A stretch of DNA of 64,000 bases from Nitratireductor sp. XY-223 (lineage in GTDB: Bacteria; Pseudomonadota; Alphaproteobacteria; Rhizobiales; Rhizobiaceae): the NCBI RefSeq assembly GCF_004959855.1, contig NZ_SPNT01000006.1:62001-126000 (forward strand), given 5' to 3'. Numbering within the stretch: position 1 is the first letter of the stretch; every line of letters starts with the position of its first letter. Below are positions 19,260 to 27,762 of this stretch, piece by piece. The position numbers and the translations under genes were made by a program. Under the pieces are notes generated by a model, which did no database searches, was not told where the DNA came from, and saw nothing but the letters and a program-made list of their open reading frames with translations.

Positions 19260-20273
19260 ATGAAGGATACTCTGAAAATTGTAGCCGCTGCGGCAATGCT
19301 GGCGGCGAGCGCCGGCCTTGCGGCCGCCGCCGACAAGGTGGTTATGGGCACGAACTGGCTCGCCCAGGGTGGCCATGGCGGCTTCTACCAGGCGCTGGCC
19401 GACGGCACCTACGAGAAGTACGGCCTTGACGTCGAGATCAGGATGGGCGGACCGCAGGTCAACAACCGGCCGATGCTTCCGGCCGGACGCCTCGACTTCC
19501 TGATGGCGGGCAACCTTCTGCTGTCGTTCGACAATGTGCGCAATGATATCCCGACCGTCGTGGTGGCCGCCTTCTTCCAGAAGGATCCGCAGGTGCTGAT
19601 GGCGCATGACGGGGCCTATTCCAGTTTTGACGATCTGAAGAATGCGCCGACGATCCTGATTTCAAAGGATGGCCAGTTCAGCTTCTGGAAGTGGCTGGTA
19701 ACGGATCACGGTTTCGCCAATGAGCAGCTCAGGCCTTACGGCTACAATCTTGCCCAGTTCCTGTCCGACGACAAAATGGTCCAGCAGGGCTATGGCACCG
19801 CCGAGCCGATTTATGCTGCGGCGGAAGGCGCGAAGCCCGTTGCCTATCTGCTTGCCGACCAGGGCTGGAACACCTATTCAACGACCATCGAAACACGGGC
19901 CGAACTTGTTGAAAACAATCCCGAACTTGTCCAGCGCTTCATCGATGCCTCCATCGAGGGCTGGTACAACTTTCTCTACGGCGACCGCACGGCAGCCTAT
20001 GCGCTGATCATGAAAGACAACCCGGAAATGACCAAGGAGAAGCTCGACAAGGAGATGGCGCAGTTCGAAAAACTCGGCATCATCGATGTCGGCGATGCAA
20101 AGGAAAAGGGCATCGGCGCGATGAGCACGGAGCGCATAAAGGCCTTCTACGACACGGCCGTCAATTCCGGAATCATCGAGGAAGGATCGGTCGATCTTTC
20201 GAAGGTTGCGACCGACCAGTTCGTCAACAAGGGCCATGGCCTCGATATCGCCAAGAAGCTCCAGGGCAATTGA
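19260..20273 (+). CDS. ABC substrate-binding protein, NMT1/THI5-like
   Basis: A 337-residue periplasmic binding protein. Residues 1-23 form a Sec signal peptide ending ALA-type (GLAAAAD). The mature part begins with the NWLAQGGHGGFYQALADGTY segment typical of NMT1/THI5-like proteins such as ThiY and RibY. Relatives bind pyrimidine precursors of thiamine, riboflavin, nitrate or sulfonates. AGGAG precedes the ATG at good spacing. It is separated by 38 bases from the FAD oxidase, and matches the upstream NitT/TauT ATPase and permease. The ligand is probably an aromatic or heterocyclic compound by context (inference). Confidence 0.9.
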   Translation: MKDTLKIVAAAAMLAASAGLAAAADKVVMGTNWLAQGGHGGFYQALADGTYEKYGLDVEIRMGGPQVNNRPMLPAGRLDFLMAGNLLLSFDNVRNDIPTVVVAAFFQKDPQVLMAHDGAYSSFDDLKNAPTILISKDGQFSFWKWLVTDHGFANEQLRPYGYNLAQFLSDDKMVQQGYGTAEPIYAAAEGAKPVAYLLADQGWNTYSTTIETRAELVENNPELVQRFIDASIEGWYNFLYGDRTAAYALIMKDNPEMTKEKLDKEMAQFEKLGIIDVGDAKEKGIGAMSTERIKAFYDTAVNSGIIEEGSVDLSKVATDQFVNKGHGLDIAKKLQGN

Positions 20274-20282
20274 GGAGAAAGC

Positions 20283-20876
20283 GTGCGTATTCTGCTCATT
20301 TTCTGTCATCCCTATGAGGAGAGTTACGGCGCGGCTCTATTCGAATGCGCAAAGACAGCGCTTTCGGCGCGCGGACATGACGTCCGCGCGCTCGATCTTT
20401 ACCGGGACGGTTTCGAGCCGATACTCGGGCGCGAAGAATGGCTGACCTATATCGGCGAGACGGAAAAGAACATCGCCGCGGTCAAAAGCCATGTCGATGC
20501 CTTGCAGTGGGCCGAAGGCCTGGTCCTGATCTATCCCACATGGATGTACGGTCCGCCGGCAATGCTCAAGGGCTGGATGGAACGGGTCTGGCTGCCCGGC
20601 GTTGCCTTTGATGTCGCGCCCGGCAAACACAAGAGGGCGGTCGGTGCGCTGAAGAATATCCGCCTTTTCATCGGCATTACGACGTCGGGTTCGCCCTGGT
20701 GGTGGTTGCGAATTGTGCGCGATCCGGGCCGAAGCCTGTTCATGCGGGCCCAGCGGGTGCTATTCCATCCCCTGTGCCGCATGCGTTGGCTTCAGTTGCA
20801 CAATATGAACCACACGACGCAAGGCGACAGGGAGCGTTTCCTGAACAAGGTCGAGCGCGCCCTGTCCAAGGTCTGA
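20283..20876 (+). CDS. Flavodoxin-fold NAD(P)H-dependent oxidoreductase
   Basis: A 197-residue FMN/FAD quinone-reductase-like protein (NQO2/YheF/MdaB group). The N terminus has the CHPYEESYGAAL phosphate-binding loop, LIYPTWMYGPPAMLKGWMERV (about residues 80-100) is the family core, and a GITTSGSPWWW loop follows. It starts at GTG 20283, preceded by GAGGAG, 9 bases after the binding-protein stop. Such enzymes perform two-electron reduction of quinones or flavins and some act on heterocycles. Its place between transporter and RidA genes suggests it handles a pathway intermediate. Confidence 0.85.
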   Translation: MRILLIFCHPYEESYGAALFECAKTALSARGHDVRALDLYRDGFEPILGREEWLTYIGETEKNIAAVKSHVDALQWAEGLVLIYPTWMYGPPAMLKGWMERVWLPGVAFDVAPGKHKRAVGALKNIRLFIGITTSGSPWWWLRIVRDPGRSLFMRAQRVLFHPLCRMRWLQLHNMNHTTQGDRERFLNKVERALSKV

Positions 20877-20887
20877 CCGGAGATTTC

Positions 20888-21343
20888 ATGTCCGACGATA
20901 TCGCCAAACCACTCGCCCGCTACGCCGCCTTCAAGCGGCGGGGCGACTTCATCTTCATGTCCGGGGTGATCGCCGTCGATCCGGACAGCAAACGGATCGT
21001 TGCCGGCTATGAGGATCTGCCCGATTCCGCCCGCTCGGCGCTCGGCGAGACCGGCGAATTTTCCGTCGATTTCAAGGAGGGTCCGATCAGGGCGCAGAGC
21101 TGGTATGTGCTGGACCGTATCCGTTCGATGATCGAGATGAATGGCGGCCAGATGAGTGACGTTTTCAAACTCGTGCAGTATTTCAAGGACTTGCGCGACT
21201 TTCCCGACTACAGCCGGGTGCGTGGCCTGTTTTTCCCCGATGAGCCGCCGGTCTCGACCGTCGTCGAGGTCAGCGGCATGATGCCGAGCGCCGAAATCCT
21301 CATCGAAGTCGAAGCGACTGCCTATCTGCCGGAGAAATCATGA
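20888..21343 (+). CDS. RidA/YjgF/UK114-family protein (RutC-like)
   Basis: A 151-residue RidA-family protein. It has FIFMSGVIAVDP near the N terminus, the helix around RIRSMIEMNGGQMSDVFKLV, and the conserved ending MPSAEILIEVEATAY. RidA proteins hydrolyse reactive enamines/imines such as 2-aminoacrylate, and RutC acts on 3-aminoacrylate in pyrimidine degradation. The start was put at ATG 20888, 11 bases after the previous stop. The stop overlaps the regulator start (ATGA). In this cluster it would clear an imine or enamine released by the deaminase/oxidase steps, which is inference. Confidence 0.85.
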   Translation: MSDDIAKPLARYAAFKRRGDFIFMSGVIAVDPDSKRIVAGYEDLPDSARSALGETGEFSVDFKEGPIRAQSWYVLDRIRSMIEMNGGQMSDVFKLVQYFKDLRDFPDYSRVRGLFFPDEPPVSTVVEVSGMMPSAEILIEVEATAYLPEKS

Positions 21344-21969
21344 GCGCCCGCGAAAAAGTTCTCGACCGACGCCAGAAGATCCGCCAGGCCATCCACGAGG
21401 CGGCGATCGAGGAATTTTCGGCCAACGGGCTCGTCGGCGCCTCGACGCAGGCGATCGCCAAACGGGCCGGCCTCTCGAAACCGCAGCTCCACTATTACAT
21501 ATCCTCCAAGGAGGAGCTCTACGAGGAAACGCTGCTCTTCATCGTCGACAAGTGGAAGGACCAGTTCTTCCTGTCGATTCGGTCGGACGATCCGAAGACG
21601 GTCATCTCGGAATATATCGCCATCAAGGTGAGGCACGCACTTGCCGAGCCGAAGCTCTGCCGCCTGTTCGCCAACGAGGTGGCGCGCGGCGCGCCGATCC
21701 TGAAGCGTCACTGGTCGGCATCGCGGGAATCGGTCGAAAAGGCCGCCGACATCATGCGGTCGTGGATTGCCGACGGGAAGATCAAGCCGGTCGATCCCTA
21801 TCTCTTCCAGATGGAGATGTGGGCCGTCACCCAGCATTTCGCCGACTACGAGGCGCAGGTGCGCTTCATGCTCGACCTGGGTGAAGACCACCCCATCGAC
21901 GAGGAGCGGATCATCGCCGACGTCACCGCGTTGTTCCTGCGCGCATGCGGGTTGGATCCTGAGTCTTAG
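21340..21969 (+). CDS. RutR-like TetR-family transcriptional regulator
   Basis: A 209-residue regulator. The N-terminal TetR helix-turn-helix spans about residues 25-60 (ASTQAIAKRAGLSKPQLHYYISSKEELY). The ligand domain matches RutR of E. coli in the CRLFANEVARGAPIL and PVDPYLFQMEMWAVTQHFADYEAQV blocks. RutR senses uracil/thymine and represses pyrimidine degradation. It is the last gene of cluster A, translationally coupled to the RidA gene, and a RutR-like site lies before the first gene, so it probably autoregulates the operon. The effector may be a pyrimidine-like intermediate. Confidence 0.88.
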   Translation: MSAREKVLDRRQKIRQAIHEAAIEEFSANGLVGASTQAIAKRAGLSKPQLHYYISSKEELYEETLLFIVDKWKDQFFLSIRSDDPKTVISEYIAIKVRHALAEPKLCRLFANEVARGAPILKRHWSASRESVEKAADIMRSWIADGKIKPVDPYLFQMEMWAVTQHFADYEAQVRFMLDLGEDHPIDEERIIADVTALFLRACGLDPES

Positions 21970-21994
21970 TTCCGACTCTGGAGCGTTGTGCCCA

Positions 21995-22897
21995 TTAGGC
22001 CGCCGGTTCAAGACCGAATCTCTCGATCATTGACGGAAGCTCACCCCGAACGAAATCGCTGAACGCGGCGGCCGCCGGATTCTGCGCCGTGTTTCGTCGT
22101 GTGACAAAGCCGACCTGCCGCTGCATCTTTGTGTCTGCGAGATCCACGGCGATGACCCCTTGCGGCAGATCGATCGTGCTGAGCGCGGGAAGCAGCGTCA
22201 CGCCGAGACCCTCCCTGACCAGTGCGATCAGCGAGGTGACGTTTCTGACCGTCACCGATGTTTTTTGCGCCAGCTTTTCATATTCCGGCGCGTCGTCAAT
22301 GGTCACGGCGCCGTTCAGTATCAGCATCTGGTCACTGAGGTCCGACCAGTCCACCGGTCCGTCCTCTTGCGAAAACCGGCTGTCCGAATTGCAGATCAGC
22401 CGAAACCGGTCCTGGAAAAGAGGCTGAAAGGAGACGAGGCGGTCGTTGGGAGGCGTTCCGGCTATTCCAAGGTCGGCCGCGCCGCTCTCCACTGCCGCGT
22501 GCACGGCGCGGCTGTCGGTGTCGACCAATTCGATTTCAATGCCGGGACGGTCCGCGATGAACCGGTGAAGAAGCGGCGGTATCAGATTGGCGACGACGGA
22601 CGGAACCGAAGCCAGGGTCATGCCGCCGATGCGGCTTTGCGCATAGTCGTGGATCATCGACAGCGCCCGGTCGTAGCCGCGTATCTGGTCGCGGCCCGTG
22701 TCCAGAACGAACTGGCCGAGCGCCGTAAGGGCGTTTTTTCTGTCCGATTCGAAAAGCGGCCCGCCCAATTCCTCCTCGATCTGCTTGAGCGTCATCGAGA
22801 TGGCGGATCCGGTGCGGCCGAGCTGATCCGATGCATCCTTGATGTTGCCCAGTTCCGCAACGGTGACGAAGACCCGCATCGCTTCCAGTTTGATCAT
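21995..22897 (-). CDS. LysR-family transcriptional regulator
   Basis: A 300-residue LysR-type regulator. The winged HTH is at residues 1-60, with helix-turn-helix around GNIKDASDQLGRTGSAISMTLKQIE. The effector-binding domain starts near residue 90. It is transcribed away from the aldehyde dehydrogenase gene, and the 96-base gap carries an ATTTCA/TGAAAT inverted repeat typical of a LysR site. The 3' end faces the cluster A regulator with 25 bases between them. It is the natural candidate to control cluster B. Confidence 0.9.
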   Translation of the reverse strand: MIKLEAMRVFVTVAELGNIKDASDQLGRTGSAISMTLKQIEEELGGPLFESDRKNALTALGQFVLDTGRDQIRGYDRALSMIHDYAQSRIGGMTLASVPSVVANLIPPLLHRFIADRPGIEIELVDTDSRAVHAAVESGAADLGIAGTPPNDRLVSFQPLFQDRFRLICNSDSRFSQEDGPVDWSDLSDQMLILNGAVTIDDAPEYEKLAQKTSVTVRNVTSLIALVREGLGVTLLPALSTIDLPQGVIAVDLADTKMQRQVGFVTRRNTAQNPAAAAFSDFVRGELPSMIERFGLEPAA

Positions 22898-22906
22898 ATC
22901 CAGCCC

Positions 22907-22925
22907 ATTTCAAAATTTCTGAAAT
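22907..22925. promoter_or_regulatory. Inverted repeat between LysR gene and ALDH gene
   Basis: ATTTCAAAATTTCTGAAAT has 6-base arms (ATTTCA/TGAAAT) around a 7-base spacer, placed 10 bases upstream of the LysR start. Another GAAAT copy lies at 22934-22938. The layout fits a LysR operator with autoregulation. A similar repeat precedes the cluster B binding-protein gene. Confidence 0.45.
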
Positions 22926-22993
22926 AAATAACAGAAATATCCATTTGATTGAAGTGACGGCTTCGGGGAACTTGTCTGTCTGAAGGAGGCGTC

Positions 22994-24445
22994 ATGGCTG
23001 AGCTGCACAAAAACCTGATTGCGGGACATTGGGAAGAAGGAACGGCGTCGGTCGAAAACCGCAATCCGTCCGATGTCTCCGACCTGATCGGCCTCTACGC
23101 GCAGGCGGATGCCGCTCAGCTTGACGTCGCCGTGCAGTCGGCGCGCGAGGCACTGCCTGGCTGGAGGCAGGTCGGCCTGGAGCGGCGCCAGGCGATACTC
23201 GACCAAATTGGCCGTGAGCTGATGGACCGCTCCGAGGAGCTTGGACAATTGCTCAGCCGCGAGGAGGGCAAGCCGCTGGCCGAGGGCAAGGGCGAGGTCT
23301 ACCGGGCCGGGCAGTTCTTTGCCTACTACGGTGCAGAGGTACTGCGCCAGATCGGCGAAAACGCGGATTCCGTGCGCCCCGGCATCGAAATCGATATGCG
23401 CCGCGAGCCGATGGGCGTTGTTGCCGTCATATCGCCATGGAATTTCCCGACGGCGACGGCGAGCTGGAAGATCGCGCCCGCGCTTGCGTTCGGAAATAGT
23501 GTAATCTGGAAACCGGCGAACCAGACCCCGGCCTCGGCCTGCGCGCTCGCGGAGATCATTTCGCGGGCGGGTCTGCCTGTCGGCGCATTTCAGTTGCTGA
23601 TGGGCCCGGGCTCAGCAATCGGCAACGGGCTTGCCTCCCATCCGGGTGTCGATGCGGTGACGTTCACGGGCTCCTATCCGGTTGGCCGGCAGGTTGCCAT
23701 TGCCGCATCCGCGAACTTGACCAAGTATCAGCTCGAACTCGGTTCCAAGAACGCATTGCTGGTCATGGAGGACGCGGATATCGATCTTGCCGTCGCGGCA
23801 GCGGTTGCGGGCGCCTATTCGGGAACAGGACAGAAGTGCACCGCGTCGTCGCGGCTGCTCGTCCACGATGCCGTCCATGATGTTTTTGTTGAAAAGCTGT
23901 CTTCGGCCGTTGCCGCGTTGAAGGTCGGTCACGCGCTCAATGAAGGCACGCAGATCGGGCCGGTTGTCAGCGAGGAGCAATTGCAGTCGAACCTGGACTG
24001 GATCGTGCGGGCAAGGCAGGCGGGGGCGGAATGCGTCACTGGCGGCAACAGGCTGGAGCGCGCGCACCAGGGCTTTTACATGGCACCGGCCCTCCTGACC
24101 GGCACGACCAACGACATGGATTTCAACCGCGAGGAGCTGTTCGCGCCGGTGGCCGCCGTGCAGAAGATCGGTTCCTATGACGAAGGGCTGACCATCGCAA
24201 ACGACACCGAATTCGGTCTTGTCGCCGGAATTTTCACCCGCTCGCTCGCCCGCGCCACGCATTTTCGCAGGAATGTCGAGACCGGCTGTGTGACCGTGAA
24301 CCTGCCGACCGCCGGCACCGATTATCATGTGCCGTTCGGCGGCCGAAAGAATTCCAGTTCCGGTCCGCGCGAGCAGGGCAGGGCCGCCGCCGAGTTTTAT
24401 ACGCAAGTCAAGACGGCCTATATTCGAGCCGGCGAGCCGGAGTAG
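22994..24445 (+). CDS. Aldehyde dehydrogenase, ketoglutarate-semialdehyde type
   Basis: A 483-residue NAD(P)-dependent aldehyde dehydrogenase. ISPWNFP (about residues 147-153) and FTGSYPVGRQ mark the cofactor domain. The catalytic Glu is in QLELGSKNA (about 247) and the catalytic Cys in GQKCTASSR (about 281). The C-terminal PTAGTDYHVPFGGRKNSSSGPREQG block resembles alpha-ketoglutaric semialdehyde dehydrogenases, which finish L-arabinose, glucarate and hydroxyproline catabolism. GGAGG lies 7 bases before the ATG. It is first in cluster B and divergent from the LysR gene. The assignment to the semialdehyde group is by pattern memory and not tested. Confidence 0.85.
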   Translation: MAELHKNLIAGHWEEGTASVENRNPSDVSDLIGLYAQADAAQLDVAVQSAREALPGWRQVGLERRQAILDQIGRELMDRSEELGQLLSREEGKPLAEGKGEVYRAGQFFAYYGAEVLRQIGENADSVRPGIEIDMRREPMGVVAVISPWNFPTATASWKIAPALAFGNSVIWKPANQTPASACALAEIISRAGLPVGAFQLLMGPGSAIGNGLASHPGVDAVTFTGSYPVGRQVAIAASANLTKYQLELGSKNALLVMEDADIDLAVAAAVAGAYSGTGQKCTASSRLLVHDAVHDVFVEKLSSAVAALKVGHALNEGTQIGPVVSEEQLQSNLDWIVRARQAGAECVTGGNRLERAHQGFYMAPALLTGTTNDMDFNREELFAPVAAVQKIGSYDEGLTIANDTEFGLVAGIFTRSLARATHFRRNVETGCVTVNLPTAGTDYHVPFGGRKNSSSGPREQGRAAAEFYTQVKTAYIRAGEPE

Positions 24446-24449
24446 CGAA

Positions 24450-25442
24450 ATGGCCACCACCCAACCCCTTGTCGATTGTCTGCAATATGCCAATTGGTCG
24501 GAGCCGATCTTCCGCCAGATGCGTGACGGCGGCGTCCATGCTGTTCATGTGACGATCGCCTACCACGAGTGCTTCCGGGAAATGGTGCTGAACATCGAAA
24601 ACTGGAATGCAAATTTCGAGCGTTATCCGGATCTGATTTTCGCCGGGCGCAGCGGAGACGATGTCCGGCGTGCCATGCGTGAGGGCCGCACCGCCATTTT
24701 TTTCGGTTTTCAGAACCCGTCCCCGATCGAAGACGATCTCGGGCTGGTGGAAATCTGCCACACCCTCGGTGTTCGGTTCATGCAGCTCACCTACAACAAC
24801 CAGTCGCTGCTGGCGACCGGCTGCTATGAAAACGAAGATACGGGTATTACCCGTTTCGGCCGGCAGGTGATCGCCGAGATGAACCGGGTCGGCATGGTTG
24901 TCGACATGAGTCATTCGGCGGAGCGGTCGACGCTGGAAGCGATGGAGCTTTCCCGGCGGCCGATCGCGATTACCCATGCCAACCCGGACTGGTGGCACCC
25001 GGCCATGCGCAACAAATCCGACACGGTCTTACGGGCCTTGGCGGAAAGCGGCGGCATGCTGGGCTTTTCAATGTATCCGCATCACCTCCAAAACGGGTCC
25101 GGCTGCACGCTTGAGAGCTATTGCGCAATGATTGCCGGGGCGGCGGAACGCTACGGCGTGGGCCATATCGGGATCGGATCGGATCTGTGCCAGGACCAGC
25201 CGGACAGCGTTGTAACCTGGATGCGCAACGGGCGCTGGACAAAGCAGCTCGATTTCGGCGAAGGATCCAGTGCGGCGCCCGGCTTTCCCGGACAGCCGTC
25301 CTGGTTCAGGAACAACCGCGATTTCGGCAACATATCCGGGGGCCTGCGCAAAGTCGGATTTTCGGAAGAGGATGTCGCCGCGATCATGGGCGGCAACTGG
25401 CTGCGTTTTTATGACGAATCCTTCGGAGCCGAGGGACAATGA
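24450..25442 (+). CDS. M19 membrane-dipeptidase-family protein with altered zinc site
   Basis: A 330-residue TIM-barrel protein of peptidase family M19. It keeps DMSHS (about residues 152-156) and ITHAN (about 173-177), the two late His ligands, and an IGSDL motif. The N-terminal His-x-Asp metal motif is replaced by LVDCLQYANWS, and FGFQNPSPI stands where the bridging Glu is usually found. This pattern resembles the 'dipeptidase' gene in pseudomonad glycine betaine/dimethylglycine operons (PA5396-like). I chose the ATG at 24450, 4 bases after the ALDH stop; the frame is open further upstream inside the ALDH gene. The stop overlaps the next gene (ATGA). True peptidase activity is doubtful. Confidence 0.8.
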   Translation: MATTQPLVDCLQYANWSEPIFRQMRDGGVHAVHVTIAYHECFREMVLNIENWNANFERYPDLIFAGRSGDDVRRAMREGRTAIFFGFQNPSPIEDDLGLVEICHTLGVRFMQLTYNNQSLLATGCYENEDTGITRFGRQVIAEMNRVGMVVDMSHSAERSTLEAMELSRRPIAITHANPDWWHPAMRNKSDTVLRALAESGGMLGFSMYPHHLQNGSGCTLESYCAMIAGAAERYGVGHIGIGSDLCQDQPDSVVTWMRNGRWTKQLDFGEGSSAAPGFPGQPSWFRNNRDFGNISGGLRKVGFSEEDVAAIMGGNWLRFYDESFGAEGQ

Positions 25443-27139
25443 GCGATCGCCGGAGCGCCAAGGCAGAGGTTTCACCGGTGCCGCTGCGCGCACCGGACGA
25501 AGTCATGCGCCTGTCGCGTCTCGGCGCGTTCTATCCCACGCGGCTGAGCTTCATGCGCACGCTGATCAGGCGGCTCAACCGCGATCGTGCGCGTGTCAGC
25601 CGCCCGGTCTGGGAAATCGATGACGAGGGTTACGGCCGGGCCGTCTACAGCATCGATGTGGACGGGCACCGTTACAGCCTTGCGGCCTTCTCCAACCGCC
25701 TGTCGGCCGAGCAGCGAACGGATCGGGTCATCGCCGAAGCCTGGGACACGAGCTTTGCGCTTTTCGACGGGGAGCCGACGGCAGCCGATCTGGACCGGCT
25801 CGAGGCCAATGCGCCGCGGCAGGAGGCGGGACGGTTCGAGGCGACCGAACTGGTCCTGAGCCGCGCCAACAAATCGGTGCGTTTTTTCGACCATGTGGTC
25901 GAGCGGCTTGCCCGGGGTCAGCAGCCGGATGAGACCCTGGTCGGCTCTGTCGGATATCTGATGCGCACGACCGCGGTTTACGGCAACGGCAAGTTCGGAA
26001 TCGCCGACCGGACCCGCCTAGCGGACCGCGGATTGATTGGCGGATCGTTCCAGGCGGAAATGCTGACCGTATGGATGATCCGGGGATTTTCGCACGATCT
26101 GGTGGAACATATCGCCCGGTGCCGGGCGCCGGAAACGTTCGTGCCCCTTGAGCGGCGGCTGAGACGTCACCTGGGCATCGGCAACGCAACGGGCCTGGGC
26201 ATGGCGCCGTTTCTCGTTACCCATCCCGCCCTGTTCAACAACTGGGTCGAGGGCAGGGAAACGGCGCTTGCGCGGGTTCGTGCCGCTCCGATGTCGGAAC
26301 CGGACGTCATTGCCCGGGCGACGGAGTTGATGGACCGGGCCGAACGGCATCTCGGTCAATGGTCCGTGGACGACCATCGCCAGATGGCACGGATAGAAAC
26401 CGTGCGTCGCGAATGGCGTGAACTGCGGGTCGTCGCAACCGCCGACTGGTTGTCATCGCCCCTTCCGTGGCAACGGCTCTTCGACCTGGCGGCCGATCGC
26501 TCGGCGGAATGCCAGGAACTGGTCGTTGCGTTGCTGCTTGAATGCCACGGCAATCTCGTGGACGACCTTGCGGACAACATGATGATCGCCAGCGAGCCGG
26601 CCCTGGACAGCTCCATGTCGGTCGACGCCTTGCTCGCCTTGTGCCGAACCCATTTCGGCTGGGCATTGGATATCGATTTTTCGGACCGGTCCGAGACCCA
26701 TCTCTTCTGGTATGTCTCGGAGGAAAAGCTCGAGCCCCGGCTTGGCAATCGTTATGAGGAGGCGGGGGCCGAACTGGAAATACCGCTGGATATTGGGCGG
26801 CAGGTTCAGCACATGGCGCGCGACATCGGCAGCGCCGACAGGGACCTCTGCGTTGCGGAGTTTTTGATCAAGCATCCGCAACACCGTCACGCGGTGCGAA
26901 GGGTTCAGGGCGTCGCGCAACTGCCTTACGCTGAAATACGCGACAATCTTCTGGGGCGGGACTGCCTGCCGATCGACATGCTCAGATGCAAGCTGTCGTT
27001 CTTCGGCGCTTCGAAATTCGACCCGAAATCCGACCGGTGGACGCGCATAACGCTGTATCAGGGCGCACCGCTATTCGACGAGATCGCGGATGAAAACGCT
27101 GACGATTGGTGGCTCCCGGTGCTGACATGTCGACAGTAA
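25439..27139 (+). CDS. Unrecognised 566-residue protein of cluster B
   Basis: I do not recognise the family. The protein is soluble, with no signal peptide or obvious membrane segment. It is rich in Arg/Glu and mostly helical-looking. Notable segments are LSFMRTLIRRLNRDRARVSRPVWEI near residue 40, GSFQAEMLTVWMIRGFSHDLVEHI near 202, and a C-terminal DMLRCKLSFFGASKFDPKSDRWTRI block near 510, all of which look conserved rather than random. Codon use and GC match the neighbours. Its ATG overlaps the dipeptidase stop and its end overlaps the next gene by 13 bases, so it belongs firmly to the operon. It may be a catabolic enzyme or assembly factor of the pathway; I assign no function. Confidence 0.8.
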   Translation: MSDRRSAKAEVSPVPLRAPDEVMRLSRLGAFYPTRLSFMRTLIRRLNRDRARVSRPVWEIDDEGYGRAVYSIDVDGHRYSLAAFSNRLSAEQRTDRVIAEAWDTSFALFDGEPTAADLDRLEANAPRQEAGRFEATELVLSRANKSVRFFDHVVERLARGQQPDETLVGSVGYLMRTTAVYGNGKFGIADRTRLADRGLIGGSFQAEMLTVWMIRGFSHDLVEHIARCRAPETFVPLERRLRRHLGIGNATGLGMAPFLVTHPALFNNWVEGRETALARVRAAPMSEPDVIARATELMDRAERHLGQWSVDDHRQMARIETVRREWRELRVVATADWLSSPLPWQRLFDLAADRSAECQELVVALLLECHGNLVDDLADNMMIASEPALDSSMSVDALLALCRTHFGWALDIDFSDRSETHLFWYVSEEKLEPRLGNRYEEAGAELEIPLDIGRQVQHMARDIGSADRDLCVAEFLIKHPQHRHAVRRVQGVAQLPYAEIRDNLLGRDCLPIDMLRCKLSFFGASKFDPKSDRWTRITLYQGAPLFDEIADENADDWWLPVLTCRQ

Positions 27140-27750
27140 AGCGATCATTGAACGAGATTTTCACGACGCTGCGAAAGACAGCGATCGCGTCGGGCTATTC
27201 CCACGGCGTTGCCGAGGAAATCGGCAGGGCGGGCGTATGGCTTTGCGCACGGGGACAAGATGGCGCCGGCTCCGTTCTTGCGGCCATGAGCGCCGGGCAT
27301 GAAAGCCCCGTCACTCCGAGATTTGAGGGCGCGGCCGCTGTGTTCGGTCCAGGGCAACCCGCAATGGCGGGTCTGGCGGCTCTCGATCTTCTGCTTTCGG
27401 GACGGGATATCCAACAGGTCCGGTTCGAGACGGTCGACGCACCGATGCTGATTGCCGGACTGGCAGGCGCCCGGGCCCGGGAAACCGGTCTGGCGGTGAT
27501 TGCGGAGGTCGGGGGCGTCGCGGAGAACATTGCCGAATGCGATTTCGAGCGAATCGAGCAGGCAACGGCAATGACCCTGTTTCTTGGGGGCCGCCCGGTT
27601 TCGGTCGAAGGCGATGAACATATCGATGGTGCGGAGGTCGGCGCCGCTGCGTGGGCCGCATGCAAGAAGCTAGCGGCACGAACCCATGTGCCGGCATCGG
27701 AGCAGTCACGCATCATGGGTGCGGGTGCCAACCTGACAGACAACGATTGA
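27127..27750 (+). CDS. DUF3726-like protein
   Basis: A 207-residue protein whose N terminus (SLNEIFTTLRKTAIASGYSHGVAEEIGRAGVWLCARG) matches what I remember of DUF3726 proteins, found next to LDH2-type reductases and transporters in alphaproteobacteria. There is no signal peptide. The ATG at 27127 overlaps the 566-residue protein gene by 13 bases; a TTG 21 bases earlier is in frame. Twelve bases separate it from the reductase gene. Function is unknown, but the pairing with LDH2 suggests a shared pathway. Confidence 0.7.
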   Translation: MSTVKRSLNEIFTTLRKTAIASGYSHGVAEEIGRAGVWLCARGQDGAGSVLAAMSAGHESPVTPRFEGAAAVFGPGQPAMAGLAALDLLLSGRDIQQVRFETVDAPMLIAGLAGARARETGLAVIAEVGGVAENIAECDFERIEQATAMTLFLGGRPVSVEGDEHIDGAEVGAAAWAACKKLAARTHVPASEQSRIMGAGANLTDND

Positions 27751-27762
27751 CGGGAGTTGCGA

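Noticed and set aside
24450-25442. Annotation as a functional zinc dipeptidase
   Set aside because: Key N-terminal metal ligands are not present, so only family membership is claimed.
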